Made by a program: the position numbers and the translations under genes. Positions 31,093 through 39,793 of a stretch of DNA of 39,793 nucleotides are shown here, piece after piece. The notes under the pieces are model-generated. The model worked only from the letters and a program-made list of their open reading frames with translations. It was not told the origin of the DNA and ran no database searches. Source of the stretch: DASRCB01 sp035653295 (GTDB taxonomy: Bacteria > Acidobacteriota > Terriglobia > Bryobacterales > Bryobacteraceae); contig DASRCB010000305.1 in NCBI GenBank assembly GCA_035653295.1, forward strand, positions 1 through 39,793, in the 5' to 3' direction. Position 1 is the first letter of the stretch. Each line of letters opens with the position of its first letter.

Positions 31093-32319
31093 CTATTCTC
31101 CGGCTGTCCGAACCTCCGGATATTCCTGCGCAAGCCGGGTTAGTGAACCTGGCGGCGCCCCGTTCAAGTGCACTTCGAAGAACGCGCGCACATAGTCCGC
31201 GGAAATGGCGAGCCCGCGCCGGCGATCCAGTGCTCCAAATCCAGCCAGCCCGAGAAGCCTGACGACGATCGGGCTGTTCAACAGGATTTGATCGCTGAAC
31301 GAGAAGTGATTCGCCGTTCGGATGACCGCGTATAAGCGGCCCTCGGGAAGGCGGCTGTAAATGGACTTGATTCGGGCGAGAACCTCGTAGGTGGCCGGGT
31401 CGGACATCTCCCGGCTGTGATCGCTGAGTAGAAACATCGCCGGCTTTGCGAGGCCGTCGTGCACAACCGTTCCAAAGGGAATGCCGTCGAGATCGATTGC
31501 GGCTTTCCACCGCGGGTCCTCGTGACAGAACTGCAATGCGACCGCGCCGCCGAACGAGTGCCCCACCATGCCAAGGCGCTGCAGGTCCATTCGTCCAGCG
31601 AATTTTCCACTCGTCTGAGCGTCGAGGGCGTGCAACTGGTCGACGACGAATTCAGTGTCTGAAACCCACAAGCCCAGGAGCTTGCCGATAACCGGATCTG
31701 CCACGTTGCCATTCGCATTTTCGACATTCAGCGCCGGCAGGCGCGCAACGACTCGCCCGTCCGGAAGCACAACCACGAACGAGCGGCCGGGGGCGTCGAA
31801 GCCAACAACAAAGAAACCATGGCTGGCGAGGTCCTCCGCTAGCGTGGTGAAATCCGTTGTCAGTGCGCTGCCGCCGGCGCGCAGCAGTACAACCGGATAC
31901 GCGCGCCGTTCCAGCGAGACGGGCGCCTCCGCCGCGCTGTGAGTCTGCACGACCATCGGATCCCGCTTGAAAAAGGTCCGCATCAGCAGGCCCTGCTGTT
32001 GAAGAAGCGCAGCCCGCCAGGACGCAGGAACATATTCGCCTCGATTGCGCGAGTGGACGGCAGGATACCAGAACCACACAATTACCTGCCGGCCCGGGGA
32101 TGCTGCCTGGGCCGCGACCTTCCCCGCCTCGCCTTCGGTCCAGACGAACATGGAGCGGCCGACTGCGAACCTGCCGGTCGGGGCCGGCAGGGTAATCGGC
32201 GCCCTGTGCGCCAGCCACATCGTCAGCAGCAGTATGGCAACGGCCGCAACGAGGGCGACCGCAAGGCCCGCGATGAATACCATCAACCTGCGGCCGAAGC
32301 GGGCGAGGGAGAACGGCAT
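31093..32319 (-). CDS. Alpha/beta hydrolase, PAF-acetylhydrolase-like, membrane-anchored
   Basis: 408 residues from ATG 32319 (MPFSLARFGRRLMVF); the frame is open further upstream but that extension has no support. An N-terminal membrane helix (about 14-36, VFIAGLAVALVAAVAILLLT) precedes the hydrolase. The nucleophile elbow is GHSFGG (within MVGHSFGGAVALQFC), the acid is likely the Asp in DLDGIPFG, and the His is in TANHFSFSD. This spacing matches plasma PAF-acetylhydrolase/bacterial homologues. Proposed reaction: hydrolysis of short acyl chains from phospholipid-like esters in the periplasm or outer leaflet. A general lipase/esterase function is also possible. Divergent from fliM across an 85-base gap with no strong promoter motif. 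Confidence 0.82.
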   Translation of the reverse strand: MPFSLARFGRRLMVFIAGLAVALVAAVAILLLTMWLAHRAPITLPAPTGRFAVGRSMFVWTEGEAGKVAAQAASPGRQVIVWFWYPAVHSRNRGEYVPASWRAALLQQQGLLMRTFFKRDPMVVQTHSAAEAPVSLERRAYPVVLLRAGGSALTTDFTTLAEDLASHGFFVVGFDAPGRSFVVVLPDGRVVARLPALNVENANGNVADPVIGKLLGLWVSDTEFVVDQLHALDAQTSGKFAGRMDLQRLGMVGHSFGGAVALQFCHEDPRWKAAIDLDGIPFGTVVHDGLAKPAMFLLSDHSREMSDPATYEVLARIKSIYSRLPEGRLYAVIRTANHFSFSDQILLNSPIVVRLLGLAGFGALDRRRGLAISADYVRAFFEVHLNGAPPGSLTRLAQEYPEVRTAGE

Positions 32320-32392
32320 AGTGCTTTGTATTGTAAAGCAGATGAGCCGGGGATGAAGTAAAGAAAAAGCGAAACATGCCGATAGACAGGCA

Positions 32393-32397
32393 GGGAG
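32393..32397 (+). promoter_or_regulatory. Shine-Dalgarno GGGAG deciding a TTG start for fliM
   Basis: GGGAG ends 7 bases before TTG 32405. No ATG or GTG lies between an in-frame TAG upstream and the conserved FliM N-terminus, so TTG is the best start. Confidence 0.6.
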
Positions 32398-32404
32398 CAT
32401 TCGC

Positions 32405-33388
32405 TTGGCTGGTGAACGCGTTCTTTCTCAGGAAGAAATCGACAATGCGTTTCGGAACCTGCGCGAGCAGGCCGGCGATGACGACCCCGGTAAACGAGCT
32501 CAGCCGTACGATTTCCGGCGTCCCGACCGTATCGCCAAAGACCAGCTAAGGGCGATCCATATCCTGCACGAGAACTTCGCCCGGACCCTCGCATCCAGCC
32601 TGTCGGCGTACCTGCGCGCCTACATCGCCGTAAACCTGGTGTCGGTCGAGCAGCTGTCGTTCATGGAGTTCTCGCAATGCCTGCCCTCGCCGAGTTGTTT
32701 GGTGTCTCTGGGAATGAAGCCGTATGAGGGCAACGCGGTGCTGGAGATCAACAACACGCTGATCTTCCCCATTCTGGAGATGCTGCTGGGCGGCACGGCC
32801 AAGGGCACCAGCCGCATGAACCGTGAGATCACCGAAATCGAGCAGAACATTCTGGAAGGTCTGTATCGCATCATCCTGCACGATCTGCATGTCTCCTGGG
32901 GCGCGGTGGTGGCCCTCGATTTCAGCATCACCGGGCATGAGACCGAACCGCAGCTGCTGCAGATTCTGGCGCCGAACGAGGCGGTGGTGGCCATCAGCAT
33001 GGAGGTGCGGGTTGGGGAAAACTCCGGGATGATGAATCTCGGCGTACCCTCCATCATTGTCAAAATGCTGCGCCAGAAGTTCGATCAGCAGTGGTCGGTG
33101 CGCAAAACGACGTCGACCGCCGACGAGCAGGCCCGCATGCTGCGGCTGATCAAGCCGGCGTCACTGCTGCTGGACGCGAGACTCCAGGGTCCTACGCTGG
33201 AAGTGCAGCAACTGCTCGATCTCAGCGAGGGCGATATCCTGACGTTCGATTATCCGGTGGACAGGCCAATCGACCTGCTGGTGAACAATCGCCGAAAGTA
33301 CTCCGCGTCGCTGCTTACTACCGGGCGCATGAAGGGCATCCGCATCGAGGAGCCCTATGAGGTTACCGATCAGAGCCTGGCGTCCTGA
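32405..33388 (+). CDS. fliM: Flagellar motor switch protein FliM
   Basis: 327 residues, usual length. It starts at TTG 32405 (GGGAG 7 bases before), and the conserved N-terminal CheY-P binding segment is at residues 7-16 (LSQEEIDNAF). A CheC-like middle domain follows (about 50-230) with LEMLLGGTAKG, and a C-terminal SpoA-type domain (about 250-320: LDLSEGDILTFDYPVDRPID). FliM sits in the C-ring under the basal body and sets rotation direction together with FliG and FliN. No other flagellar or chemotaxis gene is visible in the window, so this copy is isolated here. Its 3' end overlaps the convergent HD/HDOD gene by 19 bases. Confidence 0.95.
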   Translation: MAGERVLSQEEIDNAFRNLREQAGDDDPGKRAQPYDFRRPDRIAKDQLRAIHILHENFARTLASSLSAYLRAYIAVNLVSVEQLSFMEFSQCLPSPSCLVSLGMKPYEGNAVLEINNTLIFPILEMLLGGTAKGTSRMNREITEIEQNILEGLYRIILHDLHVSWGAVVALDFSITGHETEPQLLQILAPNEAVVAISMEVRVGENSGMMNLGVPSIIVKMLRQKFDQQWSVRKTTSTADEQARMLRLIKPASLLLDARLQGPTLEVQQLLDLSEGDILTFDYPVDRPIDLLVNNRRKYSASLLTTGRMKGIRIEEPYEVTDQSLAS

Positions 33389-34626
33389 GCGGGAAAGCGG
33401 AGAACGCCGAGCGCGCCGGCTTCGGGACGAACAGCAAGGAACTCCTGGTACGTGACGCCGCTCTTCTCGCAGGAATACTCGATGCGAAACGCGCTGGGAA
33501 GGTGCTCCGGCGCATCGGCGCATTCTTCGGCGAGGTAAAGCACGGCGGCCAGCGCGGAATCGACTCGCTCCGGCGCGTGATGCCATGTCACACCGAGGAG
33601 GATCGGTTCCGGGAAGTTCCAGCGCTTGAGAGCTTCGCCCCCGAGTTCCGCGTGGGTATTGCCGAACAGCGCGGTTTCCGCCAGCACCGGAGGGCAATTC
33701 GCGTCCAGGAGCCGCACGTAGCGGCTGGCGGTATCCGCGGGAAGACGCAGCAGCATCAGTTGCCCGATGTCGTGCACCAGGCCCGCCAGGAAGGCCTGAT
33801 CCGAATCGACATGGGGCGAACGGCGCGCCAGCGATGCCGCCATTTCGGCGGTTTCCAGAGAGTGATTCCAGAGCTTCTGAAGGCGGCGCGAGGCGAACAT
33901 CGGCCGCAGTGAAGCGGAGAGTACGATGCGCCGCGCCATGGTCAGTCCAACGCGAACCAGGGCGGCGCGGATGGTGCTCACGGCCACCGCGCCGCCAAGC
34001 GCGGCCGAGTTCGCGGCGGCGACCAGCTGTCCGGCAAGGACGGCATCGGAAGACACCAGCTTCTCCACCACCGGAAACGAGCAGTTCTCGTCGGCCAGCA
34101 TGACCAGCGCCCGCTGGGCGACCAGCGGGAATACGGGAAGTCTGTCCAGGGCGTTGAGCAGATCGGCGCGGCAGGAGCCCTGAAGCATGGAGCACACCAC
34201 TTCCCGAAGGTTCCGCGCGGTTTCACCGCCATCTTCGGCCGGCGCCAGCGCTTCGGCTTCGAAGCTTTCGTCGAAGGCGTCGCACATTTCGAGAATGGAA
34301 GCCAAGCGGGCCATACGCGCGTCGGAGGCCGGGCGGCTGCGCTCAAACGCGGAGAGGAGGCGGATTACGTCCTGGTCGGCTGAGGAGCGCTCCGGCTGCG
34401 GCAGTCCCATGTCGTTGAGCAGGCGGGCGATTGCCTCGTCATTAAGCACCAGACGGGGGTACTGGTGCAGAAGTGCGGCGCGTTCCAGCAGGCGCAGATC
34501 GTTCGGCACGAGCGAGAACACGCGCGCCAGTTCGCCGCACCACATGGCCACACGACGGGCGTGACCAGCCCGCGCCTCCGCAGCCGGCGAAAGGCGCAGT
34601 TCTTCCGTTTCCCGCACTTCCTCCAC
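33370..34626 (-). CDS. HD/HDOD domain signalling protein
   Basis: 418 residues if it starts at GTG 34626. The frame is open further upstream to ATG 34815, but that extension overlaps lptB by 83 bases; a segment reading SYNFLSRRAQPRRYRDLEAVV just before the GTG looks protein-like, so the start is uncertain. The N-terminal part (about 20-60) resembles an HD-GYP/HD helix bundle but has LLHQYP where LLHDxG is expected, so it is probably inactive. The HDOD domain runs from about 158 (ALDRLPVFPLVAQRALVML) to 350, with LVHDIGQL (H285, D286), then GVTWHHAPE. HDOD proteins are regulatory and often linked to chemotaxis or cell-cycle signalling. Downstream of lptB on the same strand, after a gap of 106 bases with no recognised element. 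Confidence 0.8.
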   Translation of the reverse strand: MEEVRETEELRLSPAAEARAGHARRVAMWCGELARVFSLVPNDLRLLERAALLHQYPRLVLNDEAIARLLNDMGLPQPERSSADQDVIRLLSAFERSRPASDARMARLASILEMCDAFDESFEAEALAPAEDGGETARNLREVVCSMLQGSCRADLLNALDRLPVFPLVAQRALVMLADENCSFPVVEKLVSSDAVLAGQLVAAANSAALGGAVAVSTIRAALVRVGLTMARRIVLSASLRPMFASRRLQKLWNHSLETAEMAASLARRSPHVDSDQAFLAGLVHDIGQLMLLRLPADTASRYVRLLDANCPPVLAETALFGNTHAELGGEALKRWNFPEPILLGVTWHHAPERVDSALAAVLYLAEECADAPEHLPSAFRIEYSCEKSGVTYQEFLAVRPEAGALGVLRFPAQDARL

Positions 34627-34732
34627 GACAGCCTCTAGATCTCTATATCGACGTGGTTGGGCGCGACGAGAAAGAAAGTTGTAAGAAGCCTTCCTGAAGG
34701 CAGCGGCGGCCGGCGGCAGCGTCGTCTCTGAA

Positions 34733-35473
34733 CTACTGGTGGCGGGCGGTGACGCCCAGATTGAAATCCTCGCCGAGGTAAACGCGGCGGACCTCGGGGT
34801 CGCTGCTGAGGTCACCCGGCGATCCGGCCTTCAGGATCCGGCCACTGGCGATGATGTAGGCGCGGTCGGTGACGCTGAGCGTCTTCTCCACGTTGTGATC
34901 CGTTACCAGAATGCCAATACCGCTGTCCTTCAGGTCGAAGATGATCTTCTGCAGTTCGAGGACCTGAATGGGATCGATGCCGGAAAACGGTTCATCGAGC
35001 AGCAGGAAATGCGGCTGGATCACCAGCGAGCGCGCGATTTCCACCCTCCGCCGCTCGCCGCCGGACAGCATATAGCCCTTGGAGTGCCGTACGGTCTCGA
35101 GCCCGAGTTGCTCGATGCGCTGGTTCAGGCGAGTGCGGCGTTCGTCAGCATTCAGCGGCATGGTCTGGAGAATGGCCATGAGGTTTTCTTCGACGCTGAG
35201 CTTGCGGAAAACGGAGGGCTCCTGCGGAAGATAGGTGATGCCGTGCCGCGCGCGCTGGTACATGGGCATGCGCGTGATCTCTTCCTTTTCCAGCAGGACG
35301 CTGCCGGAATCGGGGCTCACGAGGCCGACCATCATGTAGAAAGTGGTTGTCTTCCCCGCCCCGTTTGGACCCAGCAGTCCCACCACTTCGCCTTGTTCTA
35401 CCCAAAGGGAGACGTTGTCGACAACCTTGCGGCCACGGTAAGTCTTGCTGAGGTCGAGGGCTTCTAGAATCAT
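34733..35473 (-). CDS. lptB: LPS export ABC transporter ATP-binding protein LptB
   Basis: 246 residues. Walker A GPNGAGKT (35-42), Q-loop region TYLPQEPSVF, signature LSGGERRRVEIAR (136-148), Walker B LLLDEP (157-162) and H-loop H193 are all present. The sequence YMMVGLVSPDSGSVLL and EPFSGIDPIQVLELQ are typical of LptB rather than other ABC ATPases. With LptF/G (not in this window) it extracts lipopolysaccharide from the inner membrane and pushes it along the LptC/LptA bridge. It starts 12 bases after the stop of the LptC/LptA-type gene, so the two are one operon. This supports a Gram-negative, LPS-bearing envelope. Confidence 0.95.
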   Translation of the reverse strand: MILEALDLSKTYRGRKVVDNVSLWVEQGEVVGLLGPNGAGKTTTFYMMVGLVSPDSGSVLLEKEEITRMPMYQRARHGITYLPQEPSVFRKLSVEENLMAILQTMPLNADERRTRLNQRIEQLGLETVRHSKGYMLSGGERRRVEIARSLVIQPHFLLLDEPFSGIDPIQVLELQKIIFDLKDSGIGILVTDHNVEKTLSVTDRAYIIASGRILKAGSPGDLSSDPEVRRVYLGEDFNLGVTARHQ

Positions 35474-35485
35474 TTCCGGAGTCGT

Positions 35486-37831
35486 TTATCTTCGCTGGAT
35501 GAGGGAGTGCGCCTGTTCGGAAGCTTCGCCTCCGTTCACGATCAGCCGATTATTGGCCTCGAACCACGTCAGCTGCCGGCCGTGCGTACTGCCTTTCTGA
35601 CTGTCGGTGAACTCCGGCTCGCCGCCGGTCATGACTACTTTGCCCTCGTCTACATAATACTCGGCATGCTCGGCGTGCCCGGTGCGCCTGCGCGCGGCCG
35701 AGGTCCACACCACCTCCACTTGTCCATCGGCGAACGCGTGATCGAGCGAGGAGCTTTGACTCTGCTGCGCGGGCGATTGTGCATTCCCCGCGGGAGTGAC
35801 GGCGGCGGCGGGGACCACTGGAACGCCCTCCTTGTGCGGGTCGGCGGTTTGTGAGGAACTGGCCCGAAGGAAGGCCCGCAGCTCCCGGGACTTCACGGTC
35901 ATGTCCGGGCGTTCCAGCACGGCGCCGCCGCTGTAATACGCCAGCCGGTTCGCGTCGGTATAGATCAGCTCCGGCGCCCGGACGATGGTGAACGCCGGAC
36001 TGCCCTTTGCGTTCGGCGCGTTCGCCTTCTTCTTGTCCACGAGTTGGCTGATGACATGTCCGTGGGCAACGAAGCTGCCGTCCTCGCGGTTGATCTCGAT
36101 GACATCGGCCTGCACGCGATCGGCGCCCTGCCACGCGACGGCGTCGCCCGCGTAACGGATCACGGTATTGTCCTCGGTGCTGCTCATGTGCCGGGCGCGA
36201 GCGTGCACCGGCTCGCCGGCGGACAGCATGCCGCTGTCGGACTTGCTGTCGGCATTGCGCGAGGAGTTCACGCTTCCGTCGGCGACGAAGTCGCCCGAAT
36301 CCTGATCGATGACGATCTGCTTCGCCGTCGTTGTGCCGGTGTCGTCAGAAACGTGCGCCCCGCCGGTCAGGGTGATTACGTTTTTCTGCTGCTCGAGCAC
36401 CGCTTTGTCGGCGCTGGCGCGGCGGTCGCCTTCTTCGTAGCGGAACGCGCCGGTCTGCTCAATCCGCGAGAGCTGTGACGAATTCGGCGCGAACGCGGCA
36501 GTCAGTTCTTTACTCCAGGTAAGAGCGGGGGCGCGCGGCTTCCTGCCTGCGGGTGGTTTCGGATAGTCGGTCCGCGTGGTCACGTTTACCGAGCGGAACG
36601 ACTCGATCTGATTGGAAGGGCCGTATCGAATCCACATCTGCGTGCCGCGCATAATGCGGTATGGCTGATCGGCGCGCACGGGAATGAACTCCAGCGTCCC
36701 GGGCGAGCTGGTTTCCACGTTGTCGATTTCGTTGCCATCCGGCCGCATGGCGACGTGGATGACGTCGCTTTTCAGCACGCGCTCCTCGGGAGGATTGCTA
36801 CCCGGCGCGGCGGCCGGATGCGAGTCGGCTACGGAGTGACCCGTCGCCACTGCGCTCCTGAGTGTGCTGGACTTGCCGGTCGCGTCAGCGAACGCGAGGT
36901 CGATTCGATCGGTGCTCACCACCGTGCGGCCGGCTTTGGTAGTCGACACGAGGTGCGCGTTTCGATCACCGAGGATATTCGCCACCTGGCCCTTGTCATC
37001 GAAGTTCATGGTCAGATGGTCGGCTGAATAATCGAGCCGGCGATCGGGGTCGTTGTCCACGCCCGTGGCCTGATCCGCATCCACGCTGCGAATGTGCTCT
37101 TTGTCAATGGCCACAACTGTAGAGCCGCCAACCATGCTCAGCGTGTCGCGGCTGAACTTCGTCCATGGCCCGAGCCAGACCTTCGACTCCTTTTCCTTGT
37201 ACGTCACCTGCCCGGCCTGGATGTGCATGGGGAGAGCGTCGGGATTCCGGCCGCGCCAGGTCATGTCCGCCTGGCTCTTGAGCAACAGTTCGCCGGCCTG
37301 CGGATCGTACGAAGCTCCGACCGCAGTCCCTTCGCCCAAGGGATATTTGAAGGCTGCCGGGCGATCGGTCCAGGCGCGACCGCTCTTGATGTCGAAATGC
37401 ACGCCGGACGATGTGACCACCATCAGTTGGTTATCGGGCTGCTTGCCCACCGGAATGCGCAGCGTGATCGAGACCTGCCCATCCGAGTACATCATGTTGC
37501 TGGAGGTATCGAAGTCGGCGCTGGCGCTCACCACCCTGTTGTACTCGGTGTACTCCTTGTTGTAGATGTCCAGCTCCACCTGCCTGAGTTCGAACCGGCC
37601 GGATGAACTGAGCTCGCGGAAATCCCTGGCGTGAATTTCCGCTTTCGGGTTGGTGCCGTTCATCTGATGCCACGACCATTCTTCTGCGGTGGACTCGGTG
37701 CCGGGCGGCAGCACACGGGGAATGTGGGGGGCCGCCTTGTGCTGTTCGTTGCGGCGCACCAGCCATGAACTGCCCAGGAAAGCGAGCATGCCCACGATCA
37801 CGATGAGAATCAGCGGGCCGCTCCGTCGCAT
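35486..37831 (-). CDS. Fused LptC/LptA (OstA-like) LPS-transport protein
   Basis: 781 residues from ATG 37831 (MRRSGPLILIVIVG); TTG 37837 would add two residues. A single N-terminal membrane helix (about 5-25) and the following beta region (about 60-190) correspond to LptC. Further OstA/LptA-like beta-jellyroll segments appear near 260-340, 470-600 (QQKNVITLTGGAHVSDD; AKQIVIDQDSGDFVADGSV) and 610-781 (ENNLIVNGG-like end: EANNRLIVNGGEA). LptC is normally about 190 residues and LptA about 180, so this single chain contains the membrane anchor plus several bridge units. It would carry LPS from the LptBFG(C) complex across the periplasm. The next gene is lptB, 12 bases downstream. Confidence 0.9.
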   Translation of the reverse strand: MRRSGPLILIVIVGMLAFLGSSWLVRRNEQHKAAPHIPRVLPPGTESTAEEWSWHQMNGTNPKAEIHARDFRELSSSGRFELRQVELDIYNKEYTEYNRVVSASADFDTSSNMMYSDGQVSITLRIPVGKQPDNQLMVVTSSGVHFDIKSGRAWTDRPAAFKYPLGEGTAVGASYDPQAGELLLKSQADMTWRGRNPDALPMHIQAGQVTYKEKESKVWLGPWTKFSRDTLSMVGGSTVVAIDKEHIRSVDADQATGVDNDPDRRLDYSADHLTMNFDDKGQVANILGDRNAHLVSTTKAGRTVVSTDRIDLAFADATGKSSTLRSAVATGHSVADSHPAAAPGSNPPEERVLKSDVIHVAMRPDGNEIDNVETSSPGTLEFIPVRADQPYRIMRGTQMWIRYGPSNQIESFRSVNVTTRTDYPKPPAGRKPRAPALTWSKELTAAFAPNSSQLSRIEQTGAFRYEEGDRRASADKAVLEQQKNVITLTGGAHVSDDTGTTTAKQIVIDQDSGDFVADGSVNSSRNADSKSDSGMLSAGEPVHARARHMSSTEDNTVIRYAGDAVAWQGADRVQADVIEINREDGSFVAHGHVISQLVDKKKANAPNAKGSPAFTIVRAPELIYTDANRLAYYSGGAVLERPDMTVKSRELRAFLRASSSQTADPHKEGVPVVPAAAVTPAGNAQSPAQQSQSSSLDHAFADGQVEVVWTSAARRRTGHAEHAEYYVDEGKVVMTGGEPEFTDSQKGSTHGRQLTWFEANNRLIVNGGEASEQAHSLIQRR

Positions 37832-37839
37832 CTGCAATC

Positions 37840-37845
37840 ATTCTA
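37840..37845 (-). promoter_or_regulatory. Possible -10 hexamer for the lpt operon
   Basis: TAGAAT on the minus strand, 8 bases before ATG 37831. Close to the start codon like the -10 candidates at 13724 and 16403. A TTTACA further upstream is spaced 21 bases, longer than usual. Confidence 0.3.
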
Positions 37846-37846
37846 T

Positions 37847-37884
37847 CGGTTAGGGGGGCGGGAGGATGTAAAGCTCCCTAACGG
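37847..37884. repeat. Inverted repeat between the lpt operon and groESL
   Basis: CGGTTAGGG (37847-37855) and CCCTAACGG (37876-37884) pair over 8 of 9 positions. An alternative inner hairpin, GGGAG (37860-37864) with CTCCC (37874-37878), overlaps the same sequence, so two folds compete. It lies just upstream of the lptC/lptA start. It could be an operator or a structured leader; no family recognised. Confidence 0.45.
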
Positions 37885-37957
37885 CCATAAAAGCAGTCTG
37901 CAGCTCCGAGTGTCAACAGGAATATGTCCAGCGTTATGAACAGCTTCCACCATAATC

Positions 37958-37984
37958 TTGTCACTCGACGAGGAAGTGTGCTAA
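37958..37984 (+). promoter_or_regulatory. CIRCE operator (HrcA binding site) upstream of groES
   Basis: TTGTCACTC (37958-37966), a spacer of exactly 9 bases, then GTGTGCTAA (37976-37984). The consensus is TTAGCACTC-N9-GAGTGCTAA; the left arm matches 7 of 9 and the right arm 8 of 9. HrcA bound here represses groESL until protein stress frees it. It lies about 120 bases before groES, with CATAAT immediately upstream (37951-37956) as a possible -10. Confidence 0.85.
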
Positions 37985-38104
37985 TAAATGAAGTGAGCTT
38001 CACACGAGCAGATCCGCCCGGCCGGCAACAGACGGTCGCGGGCCGGCGGGTCGGAAGCTCGTCGTAGTCCATATCCACTGAATTGAATGACGGAGGTTAA
38101 ACGC
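37985..38104 (+). other. groES 5' leader
   Basis: 120 bases between CIRCE and the groES start. It contains a GC-rich stem region (CCGCCCGGCCGG ... GGGCCGGCGGG, about 38008-38050) and near its end the Shine-Dalgarno GGAGG (38092-38096) 8 bases before ATG 38105. No riboswitch recognised. Confidence 0.5.
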
Positions 38105-38422
38105 ATGAATATTCGTCCGCTCCACGACCGCATCGTCGTGCGCCGTATCGAGCAGAAGGAAACGATGCAGGGCGGCCTGTATATTCCGGATTCGGCGAAA
38201 GAGAAGCCGCAGGAAGGCGAAGTTGTCGCTGTTGGCAAGGGGAAGCGCCTCGAGGATGGCAAAGTCGTGCCCCTCGACGTCAAAGCGGGCGACCGCATCC
38301 TGTTCGGCAAGTATTCCGGCAGTGACATCAAGATCGATGGCGAAGAGTACCTGATCATGCGCGAGGACGAGGTTCTCGGCGTGCTCGAGGGCGCAGCGAA
38401 GCCGGCCGGGAAGGCCGCGTAA
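38105..38422 (+). CDS. groES: Co-chaperonin GroES (Hsp10)
   Basis: 105 residues from ATG 38105; GGAGG 8 bases upstream decides this over the ATG at 38087, which would precede the Shine-Dalgarno. It begins MNIRPLHDRIVVRRIEQKE, followed by the mobile loop (TMQGGLYIPDSAKEKPQEGE) and the roof/barrel strands ending FGKYSGSDIKIDGEEYLIMR. It caps the GroEL ring as a heptamer and forms the folding chamber. Extra Ala/Lys residues follow the last strand (GAAKPAGKAA), longer than E. coli GroES (97). First gene of the CIRCE-controlled groESL operon; groEL follows after 36 bases. Confidence 0.97.
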   Translation: MNIRPLHDRIVVRRIEQKETMQGGLYIPDSAKEKPQEGEVVAVGKGKRLEDGKVVPLDVKAGDRILFGKYSGSDIKIDGEEYLIMREDEVLGVLEGAAKPAGKAA

Positions 38423-38458
38423 GCAGCGTCAATTCCAGATTCGAAGGAGAGAGGATTC

Positions 38459-39793
<1,335 letters not shown>

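Noticed and set aside
30077..31510. A 477-codon minus-strand frame spanning the DUF885 and hydrolase genes
   Set aside because: Antisense to DUF885 and out of frame with the hydrolase; no domain.
32320..32400. An N-terminal extension of the PAF-acetylhydrolase-like protein
   Set aside because: The extra residues (Cys/Leu-rich) lie in the divergent control region, and ATG 32319 starts directly before the membrane anchor.
38087..38104. An alternative groES start at ATG 38087
   Set aside because: It would place the Shine-Dalgarno GGAGG inside the coding region; ATG 38105 gives the standard GroES N-terminus.

Overview
This window is GC-rich, densely packed bacterial chromosome with genes on both strands. 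It most resembles an Acidobacteriota genome, possibly a Solibacter/Bryobacter relative. That assignment is an inference from gene content: an ADOP-type MacB/FtsX permease, a secreted M16 peptidase pair, a GPKT-x-GK...KHGL hypothetical protein, DUF885 and PIG-L proteins with secretion signals, an RND efflux operon, an LPS-export operon and a CIRCE-controlled groESL. No tRNA, rRNA, CRISPR array, IS element or prophage was recognised, and no stretch over 300 bases lacks a gene.

Layout. 1-1965 (-): ADOP permease cut by the left edge. 2088-7541 (+): a hypothetical protein ending in a 7-nt repeat tract, then a zinc M16 peptidase, an inactive M16 partner fused to a LolA-like domain, and a free-standing LolA-like protein, joined by ATGA/GTGA overlaps. 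7560-9717 (+): a ClsB-like phospholipase D protein, a YbhP-like EEP phosphodiesterase and a small coiled-coil protein. 9730-13716 (-): DUF1479 protein (N-terminus frameshifted), PIG-L deacetylase, hotdog thioesterase and an unknown secreted protein. 13764-16379: zinc-ribbon protein (+) convergent with a large APC permease carrying a USP-like tail (-). 16418-19225 (+): CCA-adding enzyme, a secreted unknown and an SDR oxidoreductase. 19253-26075 (+): complete RND pump (inner-membrane pump, adaptor, outer-membrane channel). 26107-31066 (+): DUF3303 protein, two tandem APC amino-acid permeases and a DUF885 metallopeptidase, plausibly a peptide/amino-acid scavenging unit. 31093-32319 (-): PAF-acetylhydrolase-like hydrolase. 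32405-33388 (+): FliM with no flagellar neighbours. 33370-37831 (-): fused LptC/LptA, LptB and an HD/HDOD protein. 37958 to the right edge (+): CIRCE operator, groES and the first 445 codons of groEL.

The most unusual feature is a family of palindromic repeats (core: GCAGGC..GCCTGC followed by CGGGCT..AGCCCG) present in four copies. Three lie inside the signal-peptide coding region of secreted proteins without breaking the frame, and all four face the same way as transcription. Other points worth checking are a heptamer tract inside a coding region, a frameshift next to a 13-nt imperfect tandem duplication in the DUF1479 gene, a K-to-E change in one HKD motif of the phospholipase D protein, and a CIRCE operator with an imperfect left arm. 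I saw no clearly new multi-gene defence or mobile system.
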